A DNA stretch of 60,824 nucleotides from an uncultured Pelagibacteraceae bacterium (GTDB taxonomy: Bacteria > Pseudomonadota > Alphaproteobacteria > Pelagibacterales > Pelagibacteraceae): the NCBI GenBank assembly GCA_902579585.1, contig CACHHJ010000003.1, forward strand, positions 1-60,824, read 5' to 3'. Within the stretch, counting starts at the first letter, position 1. The number at the start of each line of letters is the position of its first letter. The notes under the pieces are model-generated. The model had not been told where the DNA came from and ran no database searches. It saw nothing but the letters and a program-made list of their open reading frames with translations. This document shows, piece by piece, positions 1 to 9,570 of the stretch. Made by a program: the position numbers and the translations under genes.

Positions 1-642
1 TAAATGATCTTCGTTAAAATAGTTATATGCAAGCTTTAAGATATTTTCTGGCGTTCTATATGATGGGATAATAATTAATTTATATTTAGTTGAAATAAAC
101 ATATTTTTAATTTTCGCAAACATTTTGTCCATTTGCTTTTCTGAGAAACTATAATATTTATTTGGACCACCAATTATAAAAGCAACAACTTTTTTATCGC
201 CTTGATTAGGTTTTAAATAATTTGTATTTTTTTGTATTTCTTTGTTTGTTAGATAGTGTATAGCACCTTTAGTTTTTATTACATTATCACCTAATAAGTC
301 ATCATGTTCAGGGCAAATAATTGAATCAAAATTATTTAAGTTTACTTTTGGATCTTGAATGTGGATATTAAATACTTCATTTTTAAATCTTCTTTTTAAT
401 AAAATTGACGGAATTACACTTTTTCTGCCACAAGAAATTATAACTTTAGAATCACAAACAAATTTTTTTTCAAGTATCCCGTCAAAAACAGGGGTGAACT
501 TAGGTGGGATTAAATTCCAAATATTTTTAAGTTGTATTTTTTCGTGCTTAAAACTTAAGCCTAAAGCATTTGCAAGGCCTTCGACCTGACTAATCATGCC
601 ATGCATACCTTGGGTCAAAAGAAGTGCTTTTAATTTTAACAT
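1..642 (-). CDS. ELM1-family putative glycosyltransferase, C-terminus off the window
   Basis: Open minus-strand frame from an ATG at 642 to the window edge, 214 codons seen. It is absent from the supplied ORF track because it has no stop in the window. The N-terminus reads MLKLKALLLTQGMHGMISQ, followed by a segment close to the ELM1 (old DUF1022) pattern: 'IISCGRKSVIPSILLKR', then 'HIQDPKVNLNNFDSIICPEHDDL' and 'IIGGPNK'. In bacteria this family is annotated as a putative surface-sugar glycosyltransferase; the name comes from a plant mitochondrial fission protein and says little about function here. It is divergent from trxB with only 21 bp between start codons. The family call is fairly firm, the activity is not. 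Confidence 0.72.
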   Translation of the reverse strand, partial: MLKLKALLLTQGMHGMISQVEGLANALGLSFKHEKIQLKNIWNLIPPKFTPVFDGILEKKFVCDSKVIISCGRKSVIPSILLKRRFKNEVFNIHIQDPKVNLNNFDSIICPEHDDLLGDNVIKTKGAIHYLTNKEIQKNTNYLKPNQGDKKVVAFIIGGPNKYYSFSEKQMDKMFAKIKNMFISTKYKLIIIPSYRTPENILKLAYNYFNEDHL

Positions 643-663
643 TTATAACTATATATAAATATA

Positions 664-1611
664 ATGAACAATAAGTCTACTAAACATACAAAAGTGTTAA
701 TTCTTGGATCTGGACCGGCAGGCTATACTGCGGCCATTTATGCGGCAAGAGCTATGCTAAAACCAATTTTAGTTTTTGGATCTGAACCGGGGGGCCAATT
801 AACCACAACAACTGATGTTGAAAACTTTCCGGGATATTCAAAAGTAATTCAAGGACCATGGTTAATGGAAGAAATGAAAGGTCAGGCAAAAGCGGTTGGA
901 ACTGAAATGATTCAAGACCATATAACTAAAGTAGATCTTTCAAAGAAACCTTTTGAGGCAACTGGTAATAGTGGTCAAGTTTATACTGCTGATAGCTTCA
1001 TTGTTTCAACCGGCGCACAAGCAAGATGGTTAAATTTAAAATCTGAGACAGAATTTAGAGGTTTTGGAGTATCAGCTTGTGCAACTTGTGACGGTTTCTT
1101 CTTTAAAGAAAAAGAAGTCGCAGTTGTTGGTGGAGGTAATGCTGCAGTTGAAGAAGCGATGTTTTTAACTAAATTTGCATCAAAGGTAAAACTAATTCAT
1201 AGAAGAAATGAGTTAAGAGCAGAAAAAATGCTTCAAGCAAAATTAAAAGCAAATAAGAAAATTGAAATTATATGGGACAGTGTTGTAGAAGATGTTATAG
1301 GAGAAAAAAATCCAAAATCAGTTAAAGGTATAAAAATTAAAAATGTTAAAACAAACAAAGTGAGTGAGTTAAAGATAGATGGGCTTTTCATTGCCATTGG
1401 GCATGATCCCGCTACGTCACTTTTTAAAGGTCAACTAAATATGGATAAAGAGGGTTATATAGTTACCAAGCCTGATTCTACAGTTACTAATGTACCTGGG
1501 GTTTTCGCAGCCGGGGATGTAAAAGATAAAATATTTAGACAAGCGGTAACAGCAGCAGGAATGGGCTGTATGGCTGCGCTTGAAGCTGAAAAACATTTAT
1601 CATCAAAATGA
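664..1611 (+). CDS. trxB: Thioredoxin-disulfide reductase
   Basis: Cytosolic flavoenzyme passing electrons from NADPH to thioredoxin. At 315 aa it is normal family length. It shows the N-terminal FAD site 'ILGSGPAGYTAAIYAAR' (about 11-27), the redox-active 'CATCDG' (about 139-144), a second dinucleotide site 'VVGGGNAAVEEA' for NADPH (about 157-168), and the C-terminal FAD motif 'GVFAAGDVKD'. The order FAD, CxxC, NADPH, FAD is diagnostic for low-molecular-weight TrxB. Its last codons overlap the next gene by 4 bp (ATGA), so the two are probably cotranscribed and translationally coupled. A divergent ELM1-family gene begins 21 bp upstream, so the promoter region is very small. Confidence 0.97.
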   Translation: MNNKSTKHTKVLILGSGPAGYTAAIYAARAMLKPILVFGSEPGGQLTTTTDVENFPGYSKVIQGPWLMEEMKGQAKAVGTEMIQDHITKVDLSKKPFEATGNSGQVYTADSFIVSTGAQARWLNLKSETEFRGFGVSACATCDGFFFKEKEVAVVGGGNAAVEEAMFLTKFASKVKLIHRRNELRAEKMLQAKLKANKKIEIIWDSVVEDVIGEKNPKSVKGIKIKNVKTNKVSELKIDGLFIAIGHDPATSLFKGQLNMDKEGYIVTKPDSTVTNVPGVFAAGDVKDKIFRQAVTAAGMGCMAALEAEKHLSSK

Positions 1612-2630
1612 GCAATAAAGTTTTGTTAACAGGAATAAGTGGATGGATTGCAAAACATACAGCAATAGAATTATTAAATTCTAATTATGAAGTTTTAGGA
1701 ACGGTTAGAAATAAAAATTTAATTGATCAAACAAAAGAAACTATAGGTAAATACGCTTCAACTGATAAATTGTCATTTGTTGAGCTAGATCTTGTAAAAG
1801 ATGATGGATGGAATGATGCAGCGAAGGGATGTAAATATATATTTCATATTGCCTCTCCTTTTCCGATGAAAGTTTCAAACAATAGAGAAATTTTATTACC
1901 TCCTGCTGTAGATGGAACATTAAGAGTTTTAAAAGCCGGAGTAAGTGCAGGTGTGGAACAAATAATTAAAACATCCTCAATTGTTGCAATGTTTAGAAAA
2001 CCCAACAGAAGCAATCCTTATACTTTTGGAGAAAAAGATTGGACAGATGAAAATTGGGTAGAAGGTGTAAATGATTATTTTTTATCAAAAACGAAAGCAG
2101 AAAGAATGGCTTGGGAATTTATGGAAAGTAAGGGATTAAAAAATAAATTAACAACAATTAATCCTGGTGGAGTGTTTGGTGATGCGTTAGATAAAAAAGG
2201 GGGCACATCAATAGAATATGTTAGACAATTTATGGCGGGTAAATTTCCAGGTGCACCTAAATTTGCAGTTTTAATTTCTGATGTTAAAGATATAGCAAAA
2301 GCTCATGTTGCATGTATTGGAAATAAAAAAGTCGGTGGAAGAAGATTGATTGTTGGAAAAGAAGTGAAAAGACTAGTTGAGTTATCTCAATTGATTGCTG
2401 AAGCGATGCCTGAATATGCGAAAAAACTTCCTAAAAAGGAGCTTCCAAATTTCATGGTTAAATTAATAAGCTATATAGATTCAAGCGCTAAAATGATGAT
2501 ACCTGATCTAGGTATTTTAATGCAAACTGACACTTCATACGCTGAAGAACTGCTAGGTTTTAAATTTAAACCTGCAAAAGATTGTATGGCTGAGAATGCT
2601 AGATCAGTCGTTAGACTTGGATTAGTTTAA
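1608..2630 (+). CDS. NAD(P)-dependent epimerase/dihydroflavonol-reductase-like extended SDR
   Basis: 340-aa Rossmann-fold oxidoreductase. The N-terminus 'VLLTGISGWIAKHTAIELL' is a TGxxGxxA/G nucleotide-binding motif. 'HIASPFP' follows at about residue 80, and 'YFLSKTKAERMAW' supplies the catalytic YxxxK near residue 162. This layout matches extended SDRs of the dihydroflavonol 4-reductase/cinnamoyl-CoA reductase type, which reduce aldehydes or ketones in bacteria, usually with unknown substrates. The gene overlaps trxB by 4 bp (ATGA) and its 3' end overlaps the converging aminotransferase gene by 9 bp. Family confident, substrate unknown. Confidence 0.85.
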   Translation: MSNKVLLTGISGWIAKHTAIELLNSNYEVLGTVRNKNLIDQTKETIGKYASTDKLSFVELDLVKDDGWNDAAKGCKYIFHIASPFPMKVSNNREILLPPAVDGTLRVLKAGVSAGVEQIIKTSSIVAMFRKPNRSNPYTFGEKDWTDENWVEGVNDYFLSKTKAERMAWEFMESKGLKNKLTTINPGGVFGDALDKKGGTSIEYVRQFMAGKFPGAPKFAVLISDVKDIAKAHVACIGNKKVGGRRLIVGKEVKRLVELSQLIAEAMPEYAKKLPKKELPNFMVKLISYIDSSAKMMIPDLGILMQTDTSYAEELLGFKFKPAKDCMAENARSVVRLGLV

Positions 2631-3809
2631 ACTTTCACAAAAAGATTTTATTCTATCTAAAGCTTTTTTTAAATTATCCATAGAAGTCGCATAAGAAATT
2701 CTAAAATATCCATCCAAACCAAATGCAGATCCTTGGACTACCGCTACTTCAGCTTTTTCAAGTAGCTTTTCAACAAATTCTTTATCTGTTTTTAATTTTG
2801 TTTTCTCTCCCAGTAATTTTTTACAATTAGGAAATACATAAAAAGCACCATTTGGCTTTAAACAGCTCAAACCTTTAATGCTATTTAAAGTATCAACAAC
2901 GTAATCCCTTCTCTCTTTAAAAGAAGCTGCTCTAGTTTTAATAAAATCTTGAGTTCCATTTAAAGCTTCTACAGCTGCTGCCTGACTTATTGAAGATGGA
3001 TTTGTTGTAGACTGGGATTGAATTTTTGCGACAGCTTTAATTATATCTTTTGGCCCTGCACCATAACCTATTCTCCATCCTGTCATAGAATAAGATTTGC
3101 TTACACCATTCATTGTTAGGGTTCTGTCCTTTAAAGAATTTATCTGTGCAATTGTAAAAAATTTAAAATCATCATAAGTAATATGCTCATAAATATCATC
3201 ACTCAAAATAAAAACATTTTTGTTGTCTTCTAACACTTTTGATAATTCCTCTATCTCTTTTTTTGTATAACAAGATCCAGTTGGATTTGATGGTGAATTT
3301 ATAATCAGCCACTTAGTTTTTTTTCCAATTGCTTTTTTTAATTCTCCTGGGGTTATTTTAAATTCATTCTCTTCAGAGCATTTGATTGTTTTAGGTGTTC
3401 CGCCAGCTAATAAAACCATGTCAGGATAAGATACCCAGTATGGCGCTGGAATAATAACTTCGTCTCCAGGATTTAATGTGGCCATGAAAACGTTATAAAG
3501 AACTTGTTTGCCACCTGTTCCCACAGAAATTTCATCAAGTTCATAAGATAAATTATTTTCTCTTTTAAATTTTCCTTGAATAGCTTTTTTTAATATTGGG
3601 GTTCCATCAACAGCTGTATATTTGGTATCTCCTCTTTTTATAGCCTCTATAGCTGCCTCTTTAATGTTGTCAGGAGTATCAAAATCGGGTTCTCCTGCAC
3701 CAAGTCCAATAACATCTTTACCAGCTGCCCTCATTTCTCTAGCTTTTGAGGTAACCGCTATGGTTGGGGAGGGTTTAATTCGCTTTAAACTATTGGAAAC
3801 TATGCTCAT
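2622..3809 (-). CDS. aspC: Class I PLP-dependent aminotransferase, aspartate type
   Basis: 395-aa fold-type I aminotransferase that most likely moves amino groups between aspartate and 2-oxoglutarate in the cytosol. Visible features are 'GLGAGEPDFDTP' near residue 35, 'INSPSNPTGSCY' near 170 (PLP-contacting Asn), 'SDDIYEHITY' near 204, the Schiff-base lysine in 'NGVSKSYSMTGWRIGY' near 235, and the substrate Arg in 'FRISYATS' near the C-terminus. This is the alphaproteobacterial AatA/AspC (subgroup I-gamma) pattern; some members also act on prephenate or aromatic acids. ATG at 3809 lies 35 bp from the divergent uvrB start. The 3' end overlaps the converging SDR gene by 9 bp. Confidence 0.93.
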   Translation of the reverse strand: MSIVSNSLKRIKPSPTIAVTSKAREMRAAGKDVIGLGAGEPDFDTPDNIKEAAIEAIKRGDTKYTAVDGTPILKKAIQGKFKRENNLSYELDEISVGTGGKQVLYNVFMATLNPGDEVIIPAPYWVSYPDMVLLAGGTPKTIKCSEENEFKITPGELKKAIGKKTKWLIINSPSNPTGSCYTKKEIEELSKVLEDNKNVFILSDDIYEHITYDDFKFFTIAQINSLKDRTLTMNGVSKSYSMTGWRIGYGAGPKDIIKAVAKIQSQSTTNPSSISQAAAVEALNGTQDFIKTRAASFKERRDYVVDTLNSIKGLSCLKPNGAFYVFPNCKKLLGEKTKLKTDKEFVEKLLEKAEVAVVQGSAFGLDGYFRISYATSMDNLKKALDRIKSFCESLN

Positions 3810-3844
3810 TGAAATTTATAATATTTTGTTATTATTAACACAAA

Positions 3845-6016
3845 ATGCAAAATACATACCAAGAAAAAATAGATAATTTAGAAGCAAATAATGCACCTGT
3901 TAGGAAAAAACTCGAAGGTGGAATTAACTTTAAAATAAAGAGTAATTTTCAACCTGCCGGGGATCAACCTGAGGCAATTAAAAAGATACTTAAAAATTTA
4001 AAAAGTAAACAGAGCGAACAAGTTTTGCTGGGTGTCACTGGATCTGGAAAAACATTTACTATGGCAAAAGTAATAGAGTCTGCAAATCGACCTGCTTTAG
4101 TTTTAGCCCCAAATAAAACTTTGGCGGCACAGTTGTACGGTGAAATGAAAAGTTTTTTTCCTGATAATGCTGTTGAGTATTTCGTATCTTATTACGATTA
4201 TTATACACCTGAGGCATATGTTCCAAGATCAGATACTTATATTGAAAAAGAAGCATCCATAAATGAGCAGATAGATAGAATGAGACATTCAGCAACTAGA
4301 TCTTTGCTTGAACGTGACGATGTAATTATTGTGGCCAGTGTCTCTTGTATTTACGGTTTAGGCTCTGTCGAAGCTTATAGTAAAATGACTCTGGCTTTGA
4401 AAAAAAATTACGAGTATGAAAGAGATGAAATCATAAGAACATTTGTAAATTTGCAATATAAAAGAAATGATCAAAACTTTTTTAGAGGGACTTTTAGAGT
4501 AAGGGGAGAAAATTTAGAAATATTTCCATCGCATTTAGAGGACAGGGCTTGGAGATTAAGTTTAAATGGAAACAAACTTGAAAAGATCGAGGAGTTTGAT
4601 CCTCTTACAGGAGACAAAACAAACGATTTTGCGGTAATAAAGTTATACGCTAACAGTCATTATATAACTCCAAAACCAACTATTGATCAAGCTATCAAAG
4701 AAATCAAAAAAGAGTTGGAAGTAACTCTAGAAGATCATAAGGCAAATAATAAACTTCTTGAGGCTCAAAGATTACGAGAGAGAACAAAGTTTGATCTCGA
4801 AATGATTGAGGCAACAGGAACTTGCGCTGGAATTGAAAATTATTCAAGGTTTTTATCTGGTAGAAAAAAAGGTGAACCGCCTCCTACACTGTTTGAGTAT
4901 TTCCCTGATAATACAATTATCTTTGTAGATGAAAGTCATGTTACCGTACCTCAATTAAATGGTATGTACAAAGGTGATCATACAAGAAAAAGAACTTTGG
5001 CCGAATATGGTTTTAGGTTGCCTTCGTGTATGGATAATAGGCCGCTTAAATTTGAAGAATGGGATGCTATGAGAACTCAAACTGTTTTTGTGTCAGCAAC
5101 ACCTGGTCCTTGGGAATTAAAACAAACTCAAAATAAATATATTGATCAAGTTATACGACCAACAGGTTTAATCGATCCACCCGTTGAGATACGCCCAGCA
5201 AAAACTCAAGTGGATGATTTATTTCATGAATCTAAAAAAGTTATTGATAAAGGATATAGGATTTTAGTTACAACTCTTACAAAAAAAATGGCAGAAGATT
5301 TAACAGAATATCTTCACGAAAACGGTTTGAAAGTAAGATATATGCATTCAGATATAGATACACTTGAGAGGATTGAAATTATCAGAGATTTACGAATGGG
5401 TGTTTTTAATATTTTGGTTGGTATCAATCTATTAAGAGAAGGATTAGATATACCGGAATGTGCTTTAGTTGCAATTTTGGACGCAGACAAAGAAGGTTTT
5501 TTAAGATCGGAAACCTCATTAATTCAAACAATTGGTAGAGCTGCAAGAAATGTGGATGGTAAAGTAATTCTTTATGCAGACAAAGTAACAAAAAGTATTG
5601 ATAAAGCTATTAAGGAGACAGATAGGAGAAGAAGCAGACAGGTCGAATATAATAAAAAAAATAATATAAGCGCCGAGTCTGTTAAAAAAGAGATCACTGA
5701 TATTTTAGAATCTGTTTATGAAAAAGATTATGTCAAAATTAGTGAGGGCTCAAATGTTGGGGGAAACTTAAAAAAACATTTAAAAGCACTTAATAAAAAG
5801 ATGAAAGAATCTGCATCAAATTTAGAATTTGAAGAAGCAGCAAAAATTAGAGACGAAATAAGAAAATTGGAGACAAATGAACTTGAAATTAACTTGAATC
5901 CAAAAATTTCACAGTACAATTTAAACAAAAAGGTATACCCTCAAGGAAGATCAAAAATGGGGATGCCAGGTACCAAACCGAGAAAATCTATAAAAAAATG
6001 GAAGCCAAAAAAATAA
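3845..6016 (+). CDS. uvrB: Excinuclease ABC subunit B
   Basis: DNA damage-recognition helicase of nucleotide excision repair; takes over the lesion from UvrA2 and recruits UvrC. At 723 aa it is slightly longer than typical because of a charged N-terminal leader of about 25 residues. Visible are Walker A '[13 protein letters not shown]' (about 62-74), the beta-hairpin '[20 protein letters not shown]' (about 116-135), Walker B '[10 protein letters not shown]', helicase motif VI 'QTIGRAARN', and a C-terminal UVR coiled coil '[17 protein letters not shown]' that binds UvrC. The end overlaps the next gene by 19 bp. uvrC lies only two genes downstream in the same run, so B and C are probably co-expressed. 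Confidence 0.98.
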   Translation: MQNTYQEKIDNLEANNAPVRKKLEGGINFKIKSNFQPAGDQPEAIKKILKNLKSKQSEQVLLGVTGSGKTFTMAKVIESANRPALVLAPNKTLAAQLYGEMKSFFPDNAVEYFVSYYDYYTPEAYVPRSDTYIEKEASINEQIDRMRHSATRSLLERDDVIIVASVSCIYGLGSVEAYSKMTLALKKNYEYERDEIIRTFVNLQYKRNDQNFFRGTFRVRGENLEIFPSHLEDRAWRLSLNGNKLEKIEEFDPLTGDKTNDFAVIKLYANSHYITPKPTIDQAIKEIKKELEVTLEDHKANNKLLEAQRLRERTKFDLEMIEATGTCAGIENYSRFLSGRKKGEPPPTLFEYFPDNTIIFVDESHVTVPQLNGMYKGDHTRKRTLAEYGFRLPSCMDNRPLKFEEWDAMRTQTVFVSATPGPWELKQTQNKYIDQVIRPTGLIDPPVEIRPAKTQVDDLFHESKKVIDKGYRILVTTLTKKMAEDLTEYLHENGLKVRYMHSDIDTLERIEIIRDLRMGVFNILVGINLLREGLDIPECALVAILDADKEGFLRSETSLIQTIGRAARNVDGKVILYADKVTKSIDKAIKETDRRRSRQVEYNKKNNISAESVKKEITDILESVYEKDYVKISEGSNVGGNLKKHLKALNKKMKESASNLEFEEAAKIRDEIRKLETNELEINLNPKISQYNLNKKVYPQGRSKMGMPGTKPRKSIKKWKPKK

Positions 6017-6753
6017 TTATTACTGGTGGTGCTACAAGAATTGGCTCAGCTATTGCAAAAAGTTTAGCTGGATATGATATCGATATAATAATTCATTTTA
6101 ATAAATCGAAAAAATTAGCACAAAAATTAAAGATAGAGCTAGAAGAAATGGGTAGTAAAGTTTATTTAATTAAAGCAGATCTTAATAATATTAATCAATT
6201 AAAAAAGATAGTGCCATTTGCTCATAAAAAAATGAAAGGTTTAGACTGTCTTATTAACAATGCATCTTTATTCGAAAAAGATAATTTAGAAAATTTTAAC
6301 GAAAAAAGTTTTTCAAGACATATAAATATAAATTTAAAGGCTCCAGCGTTTTTGATCAAAGACTTTAAAAGATACGTAAAAAATAAAGAGGCAAACGTTA
6401 TAAATATTATTGATCAAAGAGTTAAAAAACTAACTCCTTTCTTTTTTTCCTACACCTTGAGTAAAGCTGCACTTGCAACACTTACAACTACTGCTGCTAT
6501 GAAGCTTGCTCCCAATATTAGAGTAAATGGAATTTCGCCAGGTCCAACTTTAAAAAATAAAAGACAATCAGAAAAACATTTTAAAGCTCAATGGAAATCT
6601 ACTATTCTTCAAAAACAAGTTGATCTAAATAATATATGTGAATCAGTTAAATATTTTCTAGAAAATAATAGCATCACTGGTCAAATAATCAGTGTAGATA
6701 GTGGCCAGAGTTTAGCATGGAAAACACCTGATATAATAAGCTCAAAAGAATGA
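5998..6753 (+). CDS. SDR family oxidoreductase, pteridine-reductase-like
   Basis: 251-aa classical SDR. The nucleotide-binding motif is '[16 protein letters not shown]': the usual TGxxxGxG carries Arg at the second glycine (TGxxxRxG), a signature of pteridine reductases (PTR1, FolM-like). 'INNASLF' (about 84-90) is the NAG/NNA segment, and '[11 protein letters not shown]' (about 155-165) supplies Tyr and Lys of the active site. It is wedged between uvrB (19-bp overlap) and folB (4-bp ATGA overlap), and FolB works on dihydroneopterin, so reduction of a dihydropterin or dihydrofolate is the best inference. Other SDR substrates are not excluded. Confidence 0.8.
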   Translation: MEAKKIIITGGATRIGSAIAKSLAGYDIDIIIHFNKSKKLAQKLKIELEEMGSKVYLIKADLNNINQLKKIVPFAHKKMKGLDCLINNASLFEKDNLENFNEKSFSRHININLKAPAFLIKDFKRYVKNKEANVINIIDQRVKKLTPFFFSYTLSKAALATLTTTAAMKLAPNIRVNGISPGPTLKNKRQSEKHFKAQWKSTILQKQVDLNNICESVKYFLENNSITGQIISVDSGQSLAWKTPDIISSKE

Positions 6754-7154
6754 AAATAATTAAATTTAAACAAAAAAAAATTTATAATTACAAAAGAAAA
6801 GTTTTAATAAAAGATCTTGAATTAAAAATGCTAATTGGCATTCATAAATTTGAAAAAAAGAAAAAACAAAGGGTCAGGTTTAATTTGGTTATAAATATTG
6901 ATCAAAATCTTTTTCCAAACGATAATGATTTGAAAAGTATAGTAAATTATGAACAAGTTATTAAGACTATAAAAAGAATTACTGCCAAAAAGCACTATCC
7001 GCTTCTTGAGACTTTAGCCGAAAAAATTTTCTCTAAACTTTTTGAAAATTTAAGAATTAAAAAAATCCTTTTGAGAATTGAAAAATTAGATGTAATTAAG
7101 AATACTACATCGGTTGGAGTAGAAATAGAAAAAACTAGATCAAATGAGCATTGA
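6750..7154 (+). CDS. folB: Dihydroneopterin aldolase
   Basis: 134-aa protein matching the FolB fold: '[33 protein letters not shown]' is the N-terminal strand pair with the conserved GI-x-x-x-E motif, '[15 protein letters not shown]' the central helix, and '[15 protein letters not shown]' carries the conserved LLETLAE. It converts dihydroneopterin to 6-hydroxymethyl-dihydropterin plus glycolaldehyde in folate synthesis. A lysine-rich N-terminal stretch of about 18 residues precedes the domain. The start overlaps the SDR stop (ATGA) and the end overlaps uvrC by 11 bp, so the genes are in a coupled run. No other folate gene lies nearby. Confidence 0.88.
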   Translation: MKIIKFKQKKIYNYKRKVLIKDLELKMLIGIHKFEKKKKQRVRFNLVINIDQNLFPNDNDLKSIVNYEQVIKTIKRITAKKHYPLLETLAEKIFSKLFENLRIKKILLRIEKLDVIKNTTSVGVEIEKTRSNEH

Positions 7155-8979
7155 AAAGGGTAAGGATATAATTCGAAAAAAATTAATAAATCTCACAAAT
7201 AATCCTGGGGTTTATAAAATGTTAAGTGATAAAAACGAAATCCTTTATGTTGGAAAAGCCAAAAATATTCCTAATCGCCTAAAAAGTTATGTATCGGATA
7301 GTCACCTTCCAATACGAACAGAAAGAATGCTTTCCCTAACAAGAAAACTTGAAACCACAACAACAACCAATGAGAGTGAGGCTCTTTTATTAGAAGCAAA
7401 CCTTATAAAAAAGCATAAACCAAGATTCAATATTTTGTTGAGAGACGACAAGTCATTCCCCTACATATTTATAGGTCAAAAAGATAAATGGCCACAGTTA
7501 ACCAAATTAAGAGGAAAAAAAAATAGAGATGGCTATTATTTTGGACCTTTTGCATCCGTAGGATCAGCGAACTGGACAATTAAAATACTTCAAAAAATAT
7601 TTTTGTTAAGAGTTTGTGATGATACGGTTTTTAAAAATAGGGATAGAGCATGTATTTTGTACCAAATCAGAAGGTGTTCTGCTCCGTGTGTTGGTAAAAT
7701 TGAGGAGAAAAACTATAAAAATTTAGTGGGTGATGCAGTTGATTTTATCTCTGGTAAATCACAAAGAATTCAAAAAAATTTATCCTCAGAAATGGAGAAA
7801 GCGAGTGAAGATTTAGATTACGAAAAAGCTGCTATTCTCAGAGACAGAATAAAGGCATTAACTCAAATTCAATCTTCTCAAAAAATTAATCAAACCAACC
7901 TCAAAGAAGCAGATGTTATATCAGTTTTTAAAGAGTCTGGTAAAACTTGTGTTCAAGTTTTCTTTTTTCGATCAAAACAAAATTGGGGCAACCAAGGTTA
8001 TTTTCCGAAACATGATCCTGATGAAAAGGAAGAAAAAATTTTATCTTCTTTTTTAAGTCAATTTTATGAAAACAAGACGGTGCCGAAACTTGTACTTTTA
8101 AATATTGAAATTAATGAAAAAACTTTATTAGAAAAAACATTTTCGAATAGAGAAAAAAAAGAGATAGTAATTAAAAAAGCTGCTACTAGAGATGAAAAAA
8201 TTGTCTCTGAAATGGCTCAAAAAAATGCTAAACAGGCATTAACTCAAAAAATTTTAGAAACCGAAAGTAATTCAAAACTGATAGACAACCTAGCTGATAA
8301 ATTTAATTTAAATTTCAATGTTAATTTGATTGAGGTCTATGATAACAGTCATGTACAAGGATCGGACGCAGTCGGTGCGCTTATTACTTTTGGTAAAGAA
8401 GGATTTATCAAAAAAAGATATAGGAAATTTAATATTAAATCAGACGCAGTAAAGGGAGATGACTATGGAATGATGAAAGAAGTTTTAAATAGGAGATTTG
8501 TAAGAGCACTTAAAGATGAAAATACAAATATGAGTTTACCAGATTTAATTCTTATAGATGGCGGTAAAGGTCAATATTCCGTTAGCAGAGAAACATTAAA
8601 TGACCTTGGTCTTCACGAATTACCTATAATTGCAATTGCAAAAGGTAAAAATAGAAATGCAGGCGAAGAAACTTTTTTTTATAAAGATAAAATTATTAAA
8701 TTCAAAAAAAATGACCCTACCCTTTTTTTTCTTCAAAGACTAAGAGATGAGGCGCATAGGTTTGCAATAAGTACCCATAGAGCAAAAAGGAGAAAAAATT
8801 TAAGCAAATCATTGTTAGATCAAATTTCAGGTATAGGGCGAGGTAGAAAAAGAGCCTTGCTAAATCACTTTGGTTCTGCAAGATCTGTGGAGTCTGCAAG
8901 TTTTGAAGATTTAAAAGCTGTTGATGGAATTGAGGAAAAAGTAGCAAAAAAAATTCATGATTTTTTTCATGATGATTAA
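7144..8979 (+). CDS. uvrC: Excinuclease ABC subunit C
   Basis: Dual-incision nuclease of nucleotide excision repair, 611 aa and full length. It has an N-terminal GIY-YIG nuclease domain ('[31 protein letters not shown]', residues about 18-50) and a UVR segment '[15 protein letters not shown]' (about 223-238) that pairs with UvrB. The RNase H-like C-terminal nuclease begins around '[21 protein letters not shown]' with '[10 protein letters not shown]'. A tandem helix-hairpin-helix closes the protein ('[20 protein letters not shown]', '[12 protein letters not shown]'). It overlaps folB by 11 bp and ends 3 bp before pgsA. Confidence 0.98.
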   Translation: MSIEKGKDIIRKKLINLTNNPGVYKMLSDKNEILYVGKAKNIPNRLKSYVSDSHLPIRTERMLSLTRKLETTTTTNESEALLLEANLIKKHKPRFNILLRDDKSFPYIFIGQKDKWPQLTKLRGKKNRDGYYFGPFASVGSANWTIKILQKIFLLRVCDDTVFKNRDRACILYQIRRCSAPCVGKIEEKNYKNLVGDAVDFISGKSQRIQKNLSSEMEKASEDLDYEKAAILRDRIKALTQIQSSQKINQTNLKEADVISVFKESGKTCVQVFFFRSKQNWGNQGYFPKHDPDEKEEKILSSFLSQFYENKTVPKLVLLNIEINEKTLLEKTFSNREKKEIVIKKAATRDEKIVSEMAQKNAKQALTQKILETESNSKLIDNLADKFNLNFNVNLIEVYDNSHVQGSDAVGALITFGKEGFIKKRYRKFNIKSDAVKGDDYGMMKEVLNRRFVRALKDENTNMSLPDLILIDGGKGQYSVSRETLNDLGLHELPIIAIAKGKNRNAGEETFFYKDKIIKFKKNDPTLFFLQRLRDEAHRFAISTHRAKRRKNLSKSLLDQISGIGRGRKRALLNHFGSARSVESASFEDLKAVDGIEEKVAKKIHDFFHDD

Positions 8980-8982
8980 TAT

Positions 8983-9570
8983 ATGATGAAAATACCAAAC
9001 ATCCTTACAATCGGTAGAATTATAATTGTACCTATTTTTGTTTTGTCTTTTTTTATACCAGGAGTGTTTGGAGACCTAGTTCCTTTCTTTCTTTTTGTAA
9101 TAGCAAGTTTTACTGACTATTTAGATGGACTTTTAGCAAGACTATACAAAGAGGAGTCAAAACTGGGGGAACTACTAGATCCAATTGCAGATAAAATTTT
9201 AGTAGCTGCCGCATTAGTACTATTAATAATGAATGGAATTATTAAAAATTATGAAGTGATCGCAGCAATAGTAATATTAACAAGAGAAATTTTAATATCT
9301 GGATTAAGAGAATATTTAGCAAAAAGAAGTAAAGATACGGTTCCAGTTTCAAGTATGTCAAAGTTTAAAACATTTATACAAATGTTTTCTATTGCTTTGT
9401 TACTAACAGGAGAGACAGGCAATAAAATTATTAATTTTCAAGATTATAACGCTCAAACTATTGGAATTATTTTGCTTTGGGTTGCAGCCTTTTTAACGCT
9501 TTATACCGGGTACGATTATTTAAGAAAAGGTATAGACAGTGCAATTAAGGATGACGAGAGTCCTTCATAA
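8983..9570 (+). CDS. pgsA: CDP-diacylglycerol-glycerol-3-phosphate 3-phosphatidyltransferase
   Basis: Inner-membrane enzyme making phosphatidylglycerol phosphate from CDP-diacylglycerol and glycerol-3-phosphate, the committed step to phosphatidylglycerol. At 195 aa with several hydrophobic helices it has the exact CDP-alcohol phosphotransferase signature DGx2ARx8Gx3Dx3D in 'DGLLARLYKEESKLGELLDPIAD' (read in part; about 47-69). A pgsA after uvrC is a common alphaproteobacterial order. The 3' end overlaps the converging O-antigen ligase gene by 26 bp. In many relatives moaD/moaE follow at this point; they are absent here. Confidence 0.95.
   Translation: MMKIPNILTIGRIIIVPIFVLSFFIPGVFGDLVPFFLFVIASFTDYLDGLLARLYKEESKLGELLDPIADKILVAAALVLLIMNGIIKNYEVIAAIVILTREILISGLREYLAKRSKDTVPVSSMSKFKTFIQMFSIALLLTGETGNKIINFQDYNAQTIGIILLWVAAFLTLYTGYDYLRKGIDSAIKDDESPS

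Noticed and set aside
359-589. 76-aa plus-strand ORF opposite the first gene
   Set aside because: Shadow of the ELM1-family gene, which has strong family motifs on the minus strand.
8717-8998. 93-aa minus-strand ORF over the uvrC end
   Set aside because: Antisense to the UvrC helix-hairpin-helix region, with His/Leu/Phe-rich shadow composition.
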